A DNA stretch of 51,756 bases from Saprospiraceae bacterium (GTDB lineage: Bacteria > Bacteroidota > Bacteroidia > Chitinophagales > Saprospiraceae): positions 1 through 51,756 of the forward strand of contig JABDKX010000251.1 of the NCBI GenBank assembly GCA_013001975.1, written 5' to 3'. This document shows, piece by piece, positions 35,257 through 44,530 of the stretch (within the stretch, counting starts at the first letter, position 1; each line of letters begins with the position of its first letter). Both the position numbers and the translations under genes were made by a program. The notes under the pieces are model-generated. The model was given only the letters and a program-made list of their open reading frames with translations. It was not told where the DNA came from and did no database searches.

Positions 35257-36831
35257 TTTTTTCAGATCACCTAAGGCATTAATTTCATCGACTTTCTTGT
35301 CTTTACGCCATCTGAGTATTCTGGGAAACCGAACGGCAACTCCTGACTTATGTCTACTCGATTCAAAAACGGCTTCAAAGGCAATTTCAAAAACAAGCTT
35401 AGGAGATACACTGCTTACGGGACCAAATCGCTCAATAGTATTGGCACGTACAAATTTCGAAATTTCCACAAGCTCTGCATCTGTCAATCCTGAATATGCT
35501 TTGGCTATAGGCACCAATTTGTCTCCACTTTTTACTGCAAAAGTAAAATCGGAAAACAGGTTAGCACGTCGTCCATGACCCCGTTGGGCATAAAGCATAA
35601 CAACATCCAAAGTTAAAGGATCATGTTTCCATTTGTACCAATCTCCCTTTTTCCTTCCTGTTTTGTATGCCCCACTTTTTGATTTTAACATCAGGCCTTC
35701 AGCATTTATACTGCGGGCCTCTTCTCTGATTTTTTCTAAAGAAGTCCAATCGGTAAATTTTATATTTTCAGACAACTGCCACGCCGAATTTTCTTCGTTT
35801 TTAAAATATAATTCTTCTAGCTTTTCTCTTCTGTCCGTCTGATTTTTATGCCGTATATCCTCACCATTAATTTCCAAAATATCGTACAGCATTATAATCG
35901 CTGGTCGTTCAGCAATAAATTTTTTGCTTGGAGACTTTCTGCCTAATCTTTTTTGTAAAATATTAAAGTTTTGAACCTTACCTTCTTTAAAAATCAATAT
36001 CTCTCCATCAACCACAAAATCATCTTCTAGTTCCAACAGTGTTTCGAATTCAGGAAACTGATGTGTTATCAATTCTTCTCCTCGAGACCATAAATATACT
36101 TGCCCTTCTCTTTTTATAAGTTGTCCTCTAATGCCATCCCATTTGTATTCGGCCATCCAGTCTTCAGGTTGACCTATCTTATCCAGTTCGACATCAAGGG
36201 CATAGGTTAGATAAAATGGGTAAGGTTTAGATTGTGCTGCTGTAGGATTATCCGTTAATAGCAATTCGTCAAATGTTGTTGTATCAGGAGTCCAGTTGCC
36301 CATTAACTTATGGGCAATTTCATTTTCTTCCTGATCCAGTTGTTGTGCTAACGCCTTAACTATTGTTTTTTGGGAGACGCCCATCCGAAAGCCACCAGTT
36401 ATCAATTTGTTGAATAGAAATCGTTCTGACCGACCCAGTTCTTTCCAAGCTTTTTTTATCGCTATTTCCTTTTTATCATCTTCAAGCTTGGCAAGGGCTT
36501 GATTATAAGATATCCATTCTGATAATGATTTTTCTCCGTTGCTCTTCTGATTATTCTTGGGCAAAACCTTAGCTATCGTTTCTGCCAGATCGCCGACTAC
36601 ATCATATGTTTCTTCAAATAACCACAATGGAATGTCAGCTTCTTCTGCTGCCCATGCTCTTAATTGAGAAGTTTTAACTGTTCGTTTAGGTCTTTTCCGG
36701 GAGAATAGGGCAATCACCCATAAAGCATCTGACGGCGATGCTTCGGCAAAGAAATTTGCCAATATTTTCGTTTTCGCCTTTGTACTGTTTGTACTTTCAA
36801 GTTTTTCAAATAATGCTGCAAATAACTTCAT
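35239..36831 (-). CDS. Ligase-associated ATP-dependent DNA ligase
   Basis: ATP-dependent DNA ligase that seals nicks during repair and defines the ligase-associated damage response set. The 530-residue protein has an N-terminal helical DNA-binding domain (residues 1 to about 200), then the adenylation domain with the nucleotidyl lysine in YKWDGIRGQ (K230), VDGEILIF (motif III/IIIa area), EGLMLKSKSGAYKTGRKKGDWYKWK (motifs IV-V) and a C-terminal OB domain ending in RFPRILRWRKDKK. It resembles human Lig1 core in order. It is distinct from the NAD-dependent LigA that all bacteria use for replication. The start ATG at 36831 overlaps the stop of the exonuclease by 4 bp, so the two are coupled. Confidence 0.92.
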   Translation of the reverse strand: MKLFAALFEKLESTNSTKAKTKILANFFAEASPSDALWVIALFSRKRPKRTVKTSQLRAWAAEEADIPLWLFEETYDVVGDLAETIAKVLPKNNQKSNGEKSLSEWISYNQALAKLEDDKKEIAIKKAWKELGRSERFLFNKLITGGFRMGVSQKTIVKALAQQLDQEENEIAHKLMGNWTPDTTTFDELLLTDNPTAAQSKPYPFYLTYALDVELDKIGQPEDWMAEYKWDGIRGQLIKREGQVYLWSRGEELITHQFPEFETLLELEDDFVVDGEILIFKEGKVQNFNILQKRLGRKSPSKKFIAERPAIIMLYDILEINGEDIRHKNQTDRREKLEELYFKNEENSAWQLSENIKFTDWTSLEKIREEARSINAEGLMLKSKSGAYKTGRKKGDWYKWKHDPLTLDVVMLYAQRGHGRRANLFSDFTFAVKSGDKLVPIAKAYSGLTDAELVEISKFVRANTIERFGPVSSVSPKLVFEIAFEAVFESSRHKSGVAVRFPRILRWRKDKKVDEINALGDLKKLISNN

Positions 36832-37835
36832 ACCATTATATTACTAACATCAAGTGACTCTCCTTCAAATAATGTTTTAAGTACTGAAGATTCGATACCT
36901 TTTTCACTGATCCATTTTGAAAAAGTTTTTGTATAACCATGGGTTACAAAGACTCTTTCTGCTTGGGTTAACGCCACTGCTTTATTGAGTGCATTCCAAT
37001 CTGCATGATCAGACAATACAAATCCTTTTTCAGCATTCCGTCTTCTTCTGGTGCCTCTTAATGCCATCCAACCTGAAGCAAAAGCAAATTTGTGATTCTT
37101 TATGTTATTTAACCAAGCAGAATCATTAGCACCCGGCGGGCAAATAATTATTGACTTATTAAGCATATCTTGTTGTTGATCACTAACAACCATTGATGAT
37201 TTTAGATTCACCCCACTGTTTCTAAATATCTTGTTGATATTCTCAACAGCAGGATGTGTCAACACAGGTCCAATACTGTGATCAATATTTTGAATGACAC
37301 GCTGTGCTTTACCTAAAGAATATGCGCTGATGACACTGGGGTGGTTGTTAGATTGGTTTTCTTTCCACCATTTATTAATTTCCTCGAAAACAATGCTGGG
37401 GTCTTCCCATTGAAATACAGGCAGTCCAAACGTTGATTCTGTGACGAATGTATCACACTCAACAGGAATGAAGGATTCAATAAGTTCATCTTGAGAAATG
37501 TTATAATCTCCTGAGATTACCCAACATTCATGTTTGTCTCTTAGTCTGATTTGCGAAGATCCAATAATGTGGCCCGCGGGAAAGAACGTTATTTCTACGC
37601 CATTTATAACAATAGGTTTTTCATACTCAATACCTTGAATATTTATATGCTTATGTAGTCGGTGTTTTAATATATCAACTGATAGATGATGACTAAGGTA
37701 GGATTTCATTCCTTTACGCGCATGATCGGAATGTGCATGTGTGATAAGTGCTTTATCAACTTTCCGCCACGGATCAATGTAGACATTTGCTTTTTCGCAG
37801 TAGAGACCGTTTGGTGTTAAAGTGATTAATGACAT
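36828..37835 (-). CDS. Ligase-associated DNA damage response exonuclease (MBL fold)
   Basis: Metallo-beta-lactamase/beta-CASP nuclease related to SNM1/Artemis-type enzymes, in the ligase-associated set; likely trims DNA ends before ligation. I choose ATG at 37835 (335 residues). A TTG 36 bases upstream would lie inside a strong inverted repeat. The metal-binding motif is HAHSDHAR (H33, H35, D37, H38), with GHIIGSSQI, VISGDYN, TESTFGLP, SAYSLGKAQR and LSDHADW further on, and VTHGYTKTF near the end. The ligase gene starts within its last four bases, so both are co-translated. It is the promoter-proximal member of the leftward repair genes. Confidence 0.9.
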   Translation of the reverse strand: MSLITLTPNGLYCEKANVYIDPWRKVDKALITHAHSDHARKGMKSYLSHHLSVDILKHRLHKHINIQGIEYEKPIVINGVEITFFPAGHIIGSSQIRLRDKHECWVISGDYNISQDELIESFIPVECDTFVTESTFGLPVFQWEDPSIVFEEINKWWKENQSNNHPSVISAYSLGKAQRVIQNIDHSIGPVLTHPAVENINKIFRNSGVNLKSSMVVSDQQQDMLNKSIIICPPGANDSAWLNNIKNHKFAFASGWMALRGTRRRRNAEKGFVLSDHADWNALNKAVALTQAERVFVTHGYTKTFSKWISEKGIESSVLKTLFEGESLDVSNIMV

Positions 37836-37859
37836 ATTTCTATTTTCTATAAAAAGAAC

Positions 37860-37897
37860 CTTAAATACCAATTTAATACAATAAATTGATATTTAAG
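37860..37897. promoter_or_regulatory. Long inverted repeat upstream of the exonuclease gene
   Basis: Arms of 16 bases at 37860-37875 and 37882-37897 are complementary at 15 positions, with a 6-base spacer ATACAA (37876-37881). The dyad ends 24 bp before the exonuclease ATG and includes a weak -7-like TATTTAAG on the minus strand. It is far longer than chance would give in A/T-rich DNA. It could be an operator or an RNA hairpin in the leader. Confidence 0.55.
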
Positions 37898-38010
37898 TTT
37901 TATAATTTTCATCGTTTCATTATGTAAAGTTTCTATTAAATTTTAATATTTTAAATAAAATTATTAGTTTGTTTCTTGATATTAAGTCTATAACCAACTT
38001 CACCCTACCC

Positions 38011-41000
38011 ATGAATACTCGTTACCTATCTTTCATTTACTTAATAATAATTCCTTTTTTTTTAACTGGACAAATCACTTATGTAGAAAGCCCCATGGGT
38101 TATGTCTGTGGAAACTATGATAGCGGCGGTGACGGTGTTAGAATGAGAGTTTGGCCAACGCCTATAAGCGGAAGTAATGTAACATTTCGAGTTAGAAAAT
38201 CTCAAAATGGTTCTGGTTGTTCGGGATCAGGAAATTTTGGCACCAGTGGCACAGTAAGAATTAGAGAAGGTTCTATTACAGGCCCAATAGAGGCATCATG
38301 CTCAATGTCTTCATGTGGAGGAAGTGCATATATTGATTTAAGTTTCAATTTAAACTTTTCCATTGGCACAGAAAGCTATTATGTTACTGTAGATGCTGGT
38401 GGATTTACTTATTGGGCTGGACCCATTGATATCTGTGCAGCAAGTACTTGTGTCGATGGTTCAAATATAAATATAACCAACCCATCTTCTTCAACTGTAA
38501 TTACGGCTGGATCTAATTATAATATTACATGGAATGGTAGTTTAAATGGATCTTCTTGTAAAGTAGCGCTTGCTTATCGAGTAAATAATGGCGCTTGGAT
38601 TATTATTGATAGCTCTGAAAATGACGATGGGTCATACAATTGGAGTGTTCCGAGTAGTATAAATTCAACAGATGTTGATCTTATAATATATTATCGACAA
38701 TTAGATTTGAATTGTAATTTGGTTTATGATATTGTTAGTGGTTTTGATATTATTTCTCCCCCTCCTCCAGACTTAAAGTTGAATTCAAATATCAACATAA
38801 CACCAACAAGTCCTATTAACGGTTCTTCTATGAGTGCGACCGTTAATATTAAAAACTTTGGTGGTTCTACTTGGTCAGGTGATTTAGCAATGCAACTGTT
38901 GACCAGTGCTGGCGCTTACATTACTGATTTAGATCTTGACAATGGTTTAACTATAAATGCCAACGGTTCTCACACCCTGGTCTTCAGTACTTCTTCTGTT
39001 TCAAGTCCAGCTGGTAATTATAAAATTAGAATCCAGCAACGTAATAATAGTTCAGGTTCCTGGATTACGACGACCTCAAACGGATATCAAAACCCCAAGG
39101 ACTTTACTATTCAGGCTCCTGGTTCTCCTGATCTGAAATTAAATTCTACCATTACTATTACACCTTCAAGTCCAATTAACGGCTCCTCTATGGATGCTAC
39201 TGTGAATATCAAAAACTTCGGTTCTGCTTCTTGGTCAGGTGACTTAGCAATGCAGCTCTTATCCAGTGCTGGAGCTTATATCACTGATTTAGATCTTGAT
39301 AATGGTTTAACTATAAACGCCAACGGAACGCATACTCTGGTCTTCAGTACTTCTTCTGTATCAAGTCCAGCTGGTAATTATAAAATCAGAATCCAACAAC
39401 GTAACAATAGCTCTGGTCCTTGGTTAACAACAACACCAAATGGGTACCAAAACCCATTAGACTTCACTATACAGTCTGCATCTTCTCCTGATCTGAAATT
39501 AAATTCCAGTATTTCCATTACACCTTCAAGCCCTATTACAGGATCTTCTATGGATGCTACTGTAAATATTAAAAACTTTGGTACCGCTACTTGGTCTGGG
39601 GATTTAGTAATGCAACTACTTACAAGTGCCGGAGCATATATCACTGATTTAGATCTAGACAACTCGCTTTCTATTAGCCCTAATGGCACACATACTTTGA
39701 TTTTCAGTACGGCATCCGTTACTAGTTCTCCAGGGAACTATCAAGTAAGAATTCAACAACGTAACAACAGTTCAGGTCCTTGGATAACGACCACTCCTAA
39801 TGGATATCAAAATCCACTAGACTTTACTATTCTTCCTGTCTCTTCGCCAGATCTTAAACTAAATTCTAGCATTTCCATTACGCCTACAAGTCCAATTAAC
39901 GGATCTTCTATGGATGCTACTGTGAATATTAAAAACTTTGGCTCTGCTACTTGGTCAGGAGATTTAGTTATGCAACTTCTTACAAGTGCCGGAGCTTATA
40001 TCACTGATTTAGATCTTGATAACTCACTTTCAATTAGCGCCAATGGTACACATACTTTGGTTTTTAGTACGGCATCCGTTACCAGTCCTGCTGGAAACTA
40101 CCAAGTCAGAATTCAACAACGTAATAATAGTTCAGGTCCTTGGATTACAACAACCCCAAATGGATACCAAAATCCTTTAGATTTTACTATTCAATCTTCT
40201 TCTTCGACAGATTTACAACTAAATTCTAGCATAGCCGTTACGCCTACAAGCCCTATTAATGGCTCTTCTATGAATGCAACCGTTAATATTAAAAACTTCG
40301 GTTCAGCAACATGGTCTGGTGATTTAGTTATGCAACTTCTTACTAGCAGTGGCGCATATATTACCGATCTAGACCTTGACAACGGCTTAACTATCAACGC
40401 CAACGGATCCCATAATTTAGTTTTTAATACGGTTTCAGTGACAAGTCCTGCTGGCAACTACCAAATTAGAGTTCAACAACGCAATAATAGTTCAGGACCT
40501 TGGTTGACAACAACCCCAAATGGATATCTAAATCCTTTAGACTTTACAATATTAGATAGTGGGGTCTGCTCTTCATTCAACGATCTCCCAAGTACCCCAC
40601 CAGACACCGAAGCATTTGAGGCCGCTCAGTGCTTATGTGATTTAGGATATATTACGCCACAAAACGGTAATGTTAACCCAGATTCTCCAATAATTAGAGA
40701 AGATTTAGCGAAGGTCGTATACTACACATTATATAGAGGAGATGCGGCATCTCCCGCAGTTGATTTCCCGGTACCATTTACAGACCTTGATGATTCAGCA
40801 CAACCTTACTATAAATATGCAAAAGCACTTTCCTATTTAGAGTATGATGATGGGATAAGTCCATTTAATAGGACTTTTACAAATTTTTACCCTGGTAATA
40901 ATATACAAATGCGATATGCTTTAAAAGTTATTTTAGAAGCATTTGACATTACAATAAATTACGGAAATGGCGGGACGATACAAAACGTGTCCTATGGAGA

Positions 41001-44000
41001 TGATGCTTACGAATATGTATATACGGCCTGGCAAATGAACCTAATAACGTCTCCAACAGCTGATGCCACCCAAAATGCAATCAGAAGAAATATTTTTATT
41101 GTTTTAGATAGGCTTTTAGAATATGGATCGTGCACCGATTGTCAACAAGATTGTTGGCCATTGCCAAATAATAGTGTCGATTACTTTATCCCAGGAAGTT
41201 TTACATTAAATAGTTTAGCAAGAAGTGTAAATATGTCTGAAGGTTATTTTGATCAATATCAAAAAACCAGTTTTTCAATTCCTGGAAAAAATATGGTAAT
41301 GGATTTTACGCATATGTATAATTCGTACCTTTTAGAAATTCCTGATAAATTAAGAACGGTGTGTCCTCTAGGAGCTGGTTGGACTCATTCATATAATTCC
41401 TATATCATAGAACAAGACGGATCTGGTTCAATTCCAGACATGCTCTATGTCTTCTGGCCAAATGGAAGTATTAATATGTATGATAGAAACACATTAAATT
41501 GTGAAAGCCTTGGCGTTTTTGATGTTATGACAGAATCTGGTTCTAATATTTATATAAAAAAGAAAAACCAAGTTGAATATACCTTTAATAAACACAATGG
41601 TATTTGGTATTTAGATTTAATCGAAGATAGAAATGGAAACTACATAGATCCTGTCTTACAAAATGGATTTGACGGTTTGAGAAGGGTTGATCGAGTAATT
41701 GATGCTCATGGAAGAGAATTAGAATTCTACTACCAGTCTGGCACTAATTTTCTGTCGCGCGTAAGAGACGAAACCGCTAATCGAAACATTTACTTTTCAG
41801 TAAATGGTGATAAGGATCTGGCTAACTATACCAACCCTAAGGGTAATATAACATCTTATGACTATGGCACTTCTTATCTGAAGCACTATCTTGAAGAGAT
41901 TACACTACCAGAAGGTAATATTATGGATGTTAATTATGATGTCAACAAAAAATTATCAAGCATTCAGTTTCCCGGAATTAACCAACCATTCTCTGTAAAT
42001 GTTGACCCGAATCATGATAGTACCTCACCCTATAGTTCAGACATCACACATCCCGTTAGTGGTATTACAACGACTCAGGAGTTTGATTTAGAAGGTCGGT
42101 TAATTGAAAAAACCGTTGGTAATACAACAACTGAAATAACTTATAACGCAGATAAATTGCCTGTTTCAATTGACTATGAAGGACAGGTCACTGACATTAC
42201 TTATGACTCGAATGGAAATGTCCTAGAAATAGATCAACCGTTAGGAGTGACACATACTTACACCTATAATGCGCTTAATGATATAACCAGTTATAAGGAT
42301 CCAAATAACAATACGTCTACTTTTTCTTATGATGGTAATGATAACTTGGACTTAGTGACAGACAATATGGGTTTTATCACAAACCATAATCATAATGGTT
42401 CAGGACTTTTAACCTTAGTGTCAAATCCTGAAGGTATCTCTACTACATTTAACTATGATATATACGGTAATCAAACTGCGATTAATCAGCCTTTAAATAT
42501 AAAAACGAATCTAACTTATGATAATGTCAGCAGGCTCATTGAAATTGAAAACCCTGAAGATCAGATCACAGAATACAATTATGATGTTCACAATTTAATT
42601 ACGAAATTAGAACGTATTTCAACTGGTGGGAACATTACAACAGATTATAATTATGACCTAAACGATAATCTAACTTCTATTATTAATGATGCGAATAACG
42701 CAACGACGATGACATATAATGATAGGGATTTATTAGAAACAATGACATTCGGAAACGATACAAAGGATTTCGAATACAGAGATGATAATCTTTTAGATAA
42801 GTTTACAAGGCCTGATGGAACAATATTAAATTACAGTTACGATTCTCAAGGACGTGTTACTAATGACGGATACAGTGGCTATACTTATGATTCTAGAAAT
42901 AATATTAAAACCATCACACATAATGGAACGACCACTTTTAATTATGATGCCCTAGATCGGATTTCTAATTATAAAGACATCTATAATAAAACTACTAAAT
43001 ATACATACGATGCTAACAGCAATGTAACTCAAGTTGAATATCCAGGAAATTATGATGTCAATTATGTTTATGACGATAATAATAGGCTAATACAAGTCAA
43101 ATTTAACAGTAATAGTAAAATAATATACTACACCTATTTTGATGACGGTCGATTAAAAAAATTGACCTACCCTAATGGTACATACACTGATTATACTTAT
43201 GATAATGCAGGAAGGTTAAAAACTTTAATAACAAAAAATTCAAGCAATAACATTATTTGTTCTTATACGTATACTATGGACAAGTTAGGCAACCATACCA
43301 ATGTAAATGCAATAGAACCTTTTACGGGCCCACCACCGCTGACAACCTTAACTTATAATGGGACTTTCAATGGAGAAAATGAAATTGTGACCTATGGAGG
43401 ATCAAGTTTCGAACATAATAATAATGGTGAATTAGAGATGAAAAACGGTCGATCATTATCTTTTGATGTTGGCGGAATGATAACTTCAAATGGAAATCGA
43501 GACTATGTATATGACGGCATGAAGTTTATGAAAGAAGCCAATAGAAACGGAACCAATAGAAGATATGCTTGGGATATAAGAGGAATAGGCAACATCATTG
43601 TTGAATATAATGGGCCAGGAGCTGCCTTGTATTATTATATTTATGGAAATGGTCTATGTGCTCGAGTAAAAGCTAGCAATACAAATGAAGTCCACTACTA
43701 TCATGGTGACTTTAGAGGTAGTACGATAGCAATGACCGATATCAATGAAAACATAACACATAAATATCAATATTTACCTTATGGAGAAATCAGTCAATAT
43801 GAAGAAGCGGATAATAACAACCCGTTCAAATACGTTGGCCAATGGGGAGTAATGCATGAAGGAGGCAATCATTATTATATGAGAGCGCGTCAATATGATG
43901 CAGAGATCGGTAGGTTTTTAAGCGAGGATCCAGTATGGAATACAAACTTATATAAATATACTGAAAACAACCCTGTCGTTCATTATGATATAAATGGTCA

Positions 44001-44526
44001 AGAAACAGAAGTTTGTGGTTGGGAGTCTGCTAGTTATGATATTTCCCACTACGATTACTCAGAAGAACTTCAAAAGACAACTGCGCTTAATACCGTGTTT
44101 TCACTAAGTGACGAATTAGTTCAAGGGGCTGGTCCAGCCATGGCAATAGCAAATACTGTATATATAACTGTTTCTGATCCTAATTTGACAAATGACGAAT
44201 TACTTGGAAATATTATTGGAATGTGGGCAGGTTTAGCGGGGGGCTCGATAGGCGTCATTGCAGGCACAATGGTTTGTGGCCCAGCTTGTGGTGCCGTAAG
44301 CGGTGTGGTGTTAGCAAGTGTTGCAGAAGATTTTGCAAAGTATAAAACTGTCAGTGCTGTTCCATACTTAGAAGAGTACTATGGTAATTCTTATTATGGA
44401 ATTGAAACTATAGTAAATTATGGCCCAGGATCTGTTCTTGAATCACGTGGTTACTATCAATTCCAAAATGGTATGAAAATTTACGAAGATCAAATCCCTC
44501 AAATTAAAATTAGACGAGACTATTAA
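38011..44526 (+). CDS. Giant secreted RHS/YD-repeat protein with SLH-like and Ig-like repeats
   Basis: A 2171-residue secreted protein, start at ATG 38011 (an upstream TTG at 37969 would bury the signal peptide). Order of parts: signal peptide (1-20, ending LTG-Q); Cys-containing beta domain (to about 150); Ig-like domain (about 155-250); five tandem 120-residue CARDB-like repeats (253-852); an S-layer-homology-like segment with three units (about 856-1040), the first reading FNDLP...AFEAAQCLCDLGYI...PDSPIIREDLAKV; a DUF6531-like start (about 1060-1210); some 25 YD repeats; the RHS core (PYGE, YYMRARQYDAEIGRFLSEDP near 1965, then YTENNPVVHYDINGQ). A variable tip of about 175 residues (1996-2171) has a Gly/Ala-rich hydrophobic stretch at 2071-2108. 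There is no T9SS tail. RHS proteins often form shells that hold a C-terminal toxin; whether this tip is toxic is open. A companion gene follows after 4 bp. Confidence 0.85.
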   Translation: MNTRYLSFIYLIIIPFFLTGQITYVESPMGYVCGNYDSGGDGVRMRVWPTPISGSNVTFRVRKSQNGSGCSGSGNFGTSGTVRIREGSITGPIEASCSMSSCGGSAYIDLSFNLNFSIGTESYYVTVDAGGFTYWAGPIDICAASTCVDGSNINITNPSSSTVITAGSNYNITWNGSLNGSSCKVALAYRVNNGAWIIIDSSENDDGSYNWSVPSSINSTDVDLIIYYRQLDLNCNLVYDIVSGFDIISPPPPDLKLNSNINITPTSPINGSSMSATVNIKNFGGSTWSGDLAMQLLTSAGAYITDLDLDNGLTINANGSHTLVFSTSSVSSPAGNYKIRIQQRNNSSGSWITTTSNGYQNPKDFTIQAPGSPDLKLNSTITITPSSPINGSSMDATVNIKNFGSASWSGDLAMQLLSSAGAYITDLDLDNGLTINANGTHTLVFSTSSVSSPAGNYKIRIQQRNNSSGPWLTTTPNGYQNPLDFTIQSASSPDLKLNSSISITPSSPITGSSMDATVNIKNFGTATWSGDLVMQLLTSAGAYITDLDLDNSLSISPNGTHTLIFSTASVTSSPGNYQVRIQQRNNSSGPWITTTPNGYQNPLDFTILPVSSPDLKLNSSISITPTSPINGSSMDATVNIKNFGSATWSGDLVMQLLTSAGAYITDLDLDNSLSISANGTHTLVFSTASVTSPAGNYQVRIQQRNNSSGPWITTTPNGYQNPLDFTIQSSSSTDLQLNSSIAVTPTSPINGSSMNATVNIKNFGSATWSGDLVMQLLTSSGAYITDLDLDNGLTINANGSHNLVFNTVSVTSPAGNYQIRVQQRNNSSGPWLTTTPNGYLNPLDFTILDSGVCSSFNDLPSTPPDTEAFEAAQCLCDLGYITPQNGNVNPDSPIIREDLAKVVYYTLYRGDAASPAVDFPVPFTDLDDSAQPYYKYAKALSYLEYDDGISPFNRTFTNFYPGNNIQMRYALKVILEAFDITINYGNGGTIQNVSYGDDAYEYVYTAWQMNLITSPTADATQNAIRRNIFIVLDRLLEYGSCTDCQQDCWPLPNNSVDYFIPGSFTLNSLARSVNMSEGYFDQYQKTSFSIPGKNMVMDFTHMYNSYLLEIPDKLRTVCPLGAGWTHSYNSYIIEQDGSGSIPDMLYVFWPNGSINMYDRNTLNCESLGVFDVMTESGSNIYIKKKNQVEYTFNKHNGIWYLDLIEDRNGNYIDPVLQNGFDGLRRVDRVIDAHGRELEFYYQSGTNFLSRVRDETANRNIYFSVNGDKDLANYTNPKGNITSYDYGTSYLKHYLEEITLPEGNIMDVNYDVNKKLSSIQFPGINQPFSVNVDPNHDSTSPYSSDITHPVSGITTTQEFDLEGRLIEKTVGNTTTEITYNADKLPVSIDYEGQVTDITYDSNGNVLEIDQPLGVTHTYTYNALNDITSYKDPNNNTSTFSYDGNDNLDLVTDNMGFITNHNHNGSGLLTLVSNPEGISTTFNYDIYGNQTAINQPLNIKTNLTYDNVSRLIEIENPEDQITEYNYDVHNLITKLERISTGGNITTDYNYDLNDNLTSIINDANNATTMTYNDRDLLETMTFGNDTKDFEYRDDNLLDKFTRPDGTILNYSYDSQGRVTNDGYSGYTYDSRNNIKTITHNGTTTFNYDALDRISNYKDIYNKTTKYTYDANSNVTQVEYPGNYDVNYVYDDNNRLIQVKFNSNSKIIYYTYFDDGRLKKLTYPNGTYTDYTYDNAGRLKTLITKNSSNNIICSYTYTMDKLGNHTNVNAIEPFTGPPPLTTLTYNGTFNGENEIVTYGGSSFEHNNNGELEMKNGRSLSFDVGGMITSNGNRDYVYDGMKFMKEANRNGTNRRYAWDIRGIGNIIVEYNGPGAALYYYIYGNGLCARVKASNTNEVHYYHGDFRGSTIAMTDINENITHKYQYLPYGEISQYEEADNNNPFKYVGQWGVMHEGGNHYYMRARQYDAEIGRFLSEDPVWNTNLYKYTENNPVVHYDINGQETEVCGWESASYDISHYDYSEELQKTTALNTVFSLSDELVQGAGPAMAIANTVYITVSDPNLTNDELLGNIIGMWAGLAGGSIGVIAGTMVCGPACGAVSGVVLASVAEDFAKYKTVSAVPYLEEYYGNSYYGIETIVNYGPGSVLESRGYYQFQNGMKIYEDQIPQIKIRRDY
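38767..40566 (+). repeat. Five tandem in-frame 360-bp repeats
   Basis: Five copies of exactly 360 bp start at 38767, 39127, 39487, 39847 and 40207, with no insertion or deletion between copies. Each encodes a 120-residue CARDB-like unit beginning PDLKLN and ending PLDFTI-S. Copies 1 and 2 share the variant SSVSSPAGNYKIR, copies 3 and 4 share ASVT...GNYQVR, so pairwise duplication or conversion is likely. Synonymous differences are scattered, so the expansion is not brand new. Confidence 0.92.
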
Positions 44527-44530
44527 AACA

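Noticed and set aside
37836-37871. Longer exonuclease starting at TTG 37871
   Set aside because: The extra 12 residues do not resemble the family, and the start would fall inside the inverted repeat; ATG 37835 gives the conserved N-terminus.
37969-38010. RHS protein start at TTG 37969
   Set aside because: The signal peptide begins at ATG 38011; the 14 extra residues would come before it.
39378-40457. Antisense reading frames inside the five repeats (103 and 88 codons)
   Set aside because: They repeat with the 360-bp period of the sense gene and have no start context or known domain; they follow from the codon use of the sense strand.
38767-40566. Regular repeats that could be mistaken for a CRISPR array or satellite
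   Set aside because: The units are 360 bp, in frame, coding for an Ig-like domain, with no spacers.
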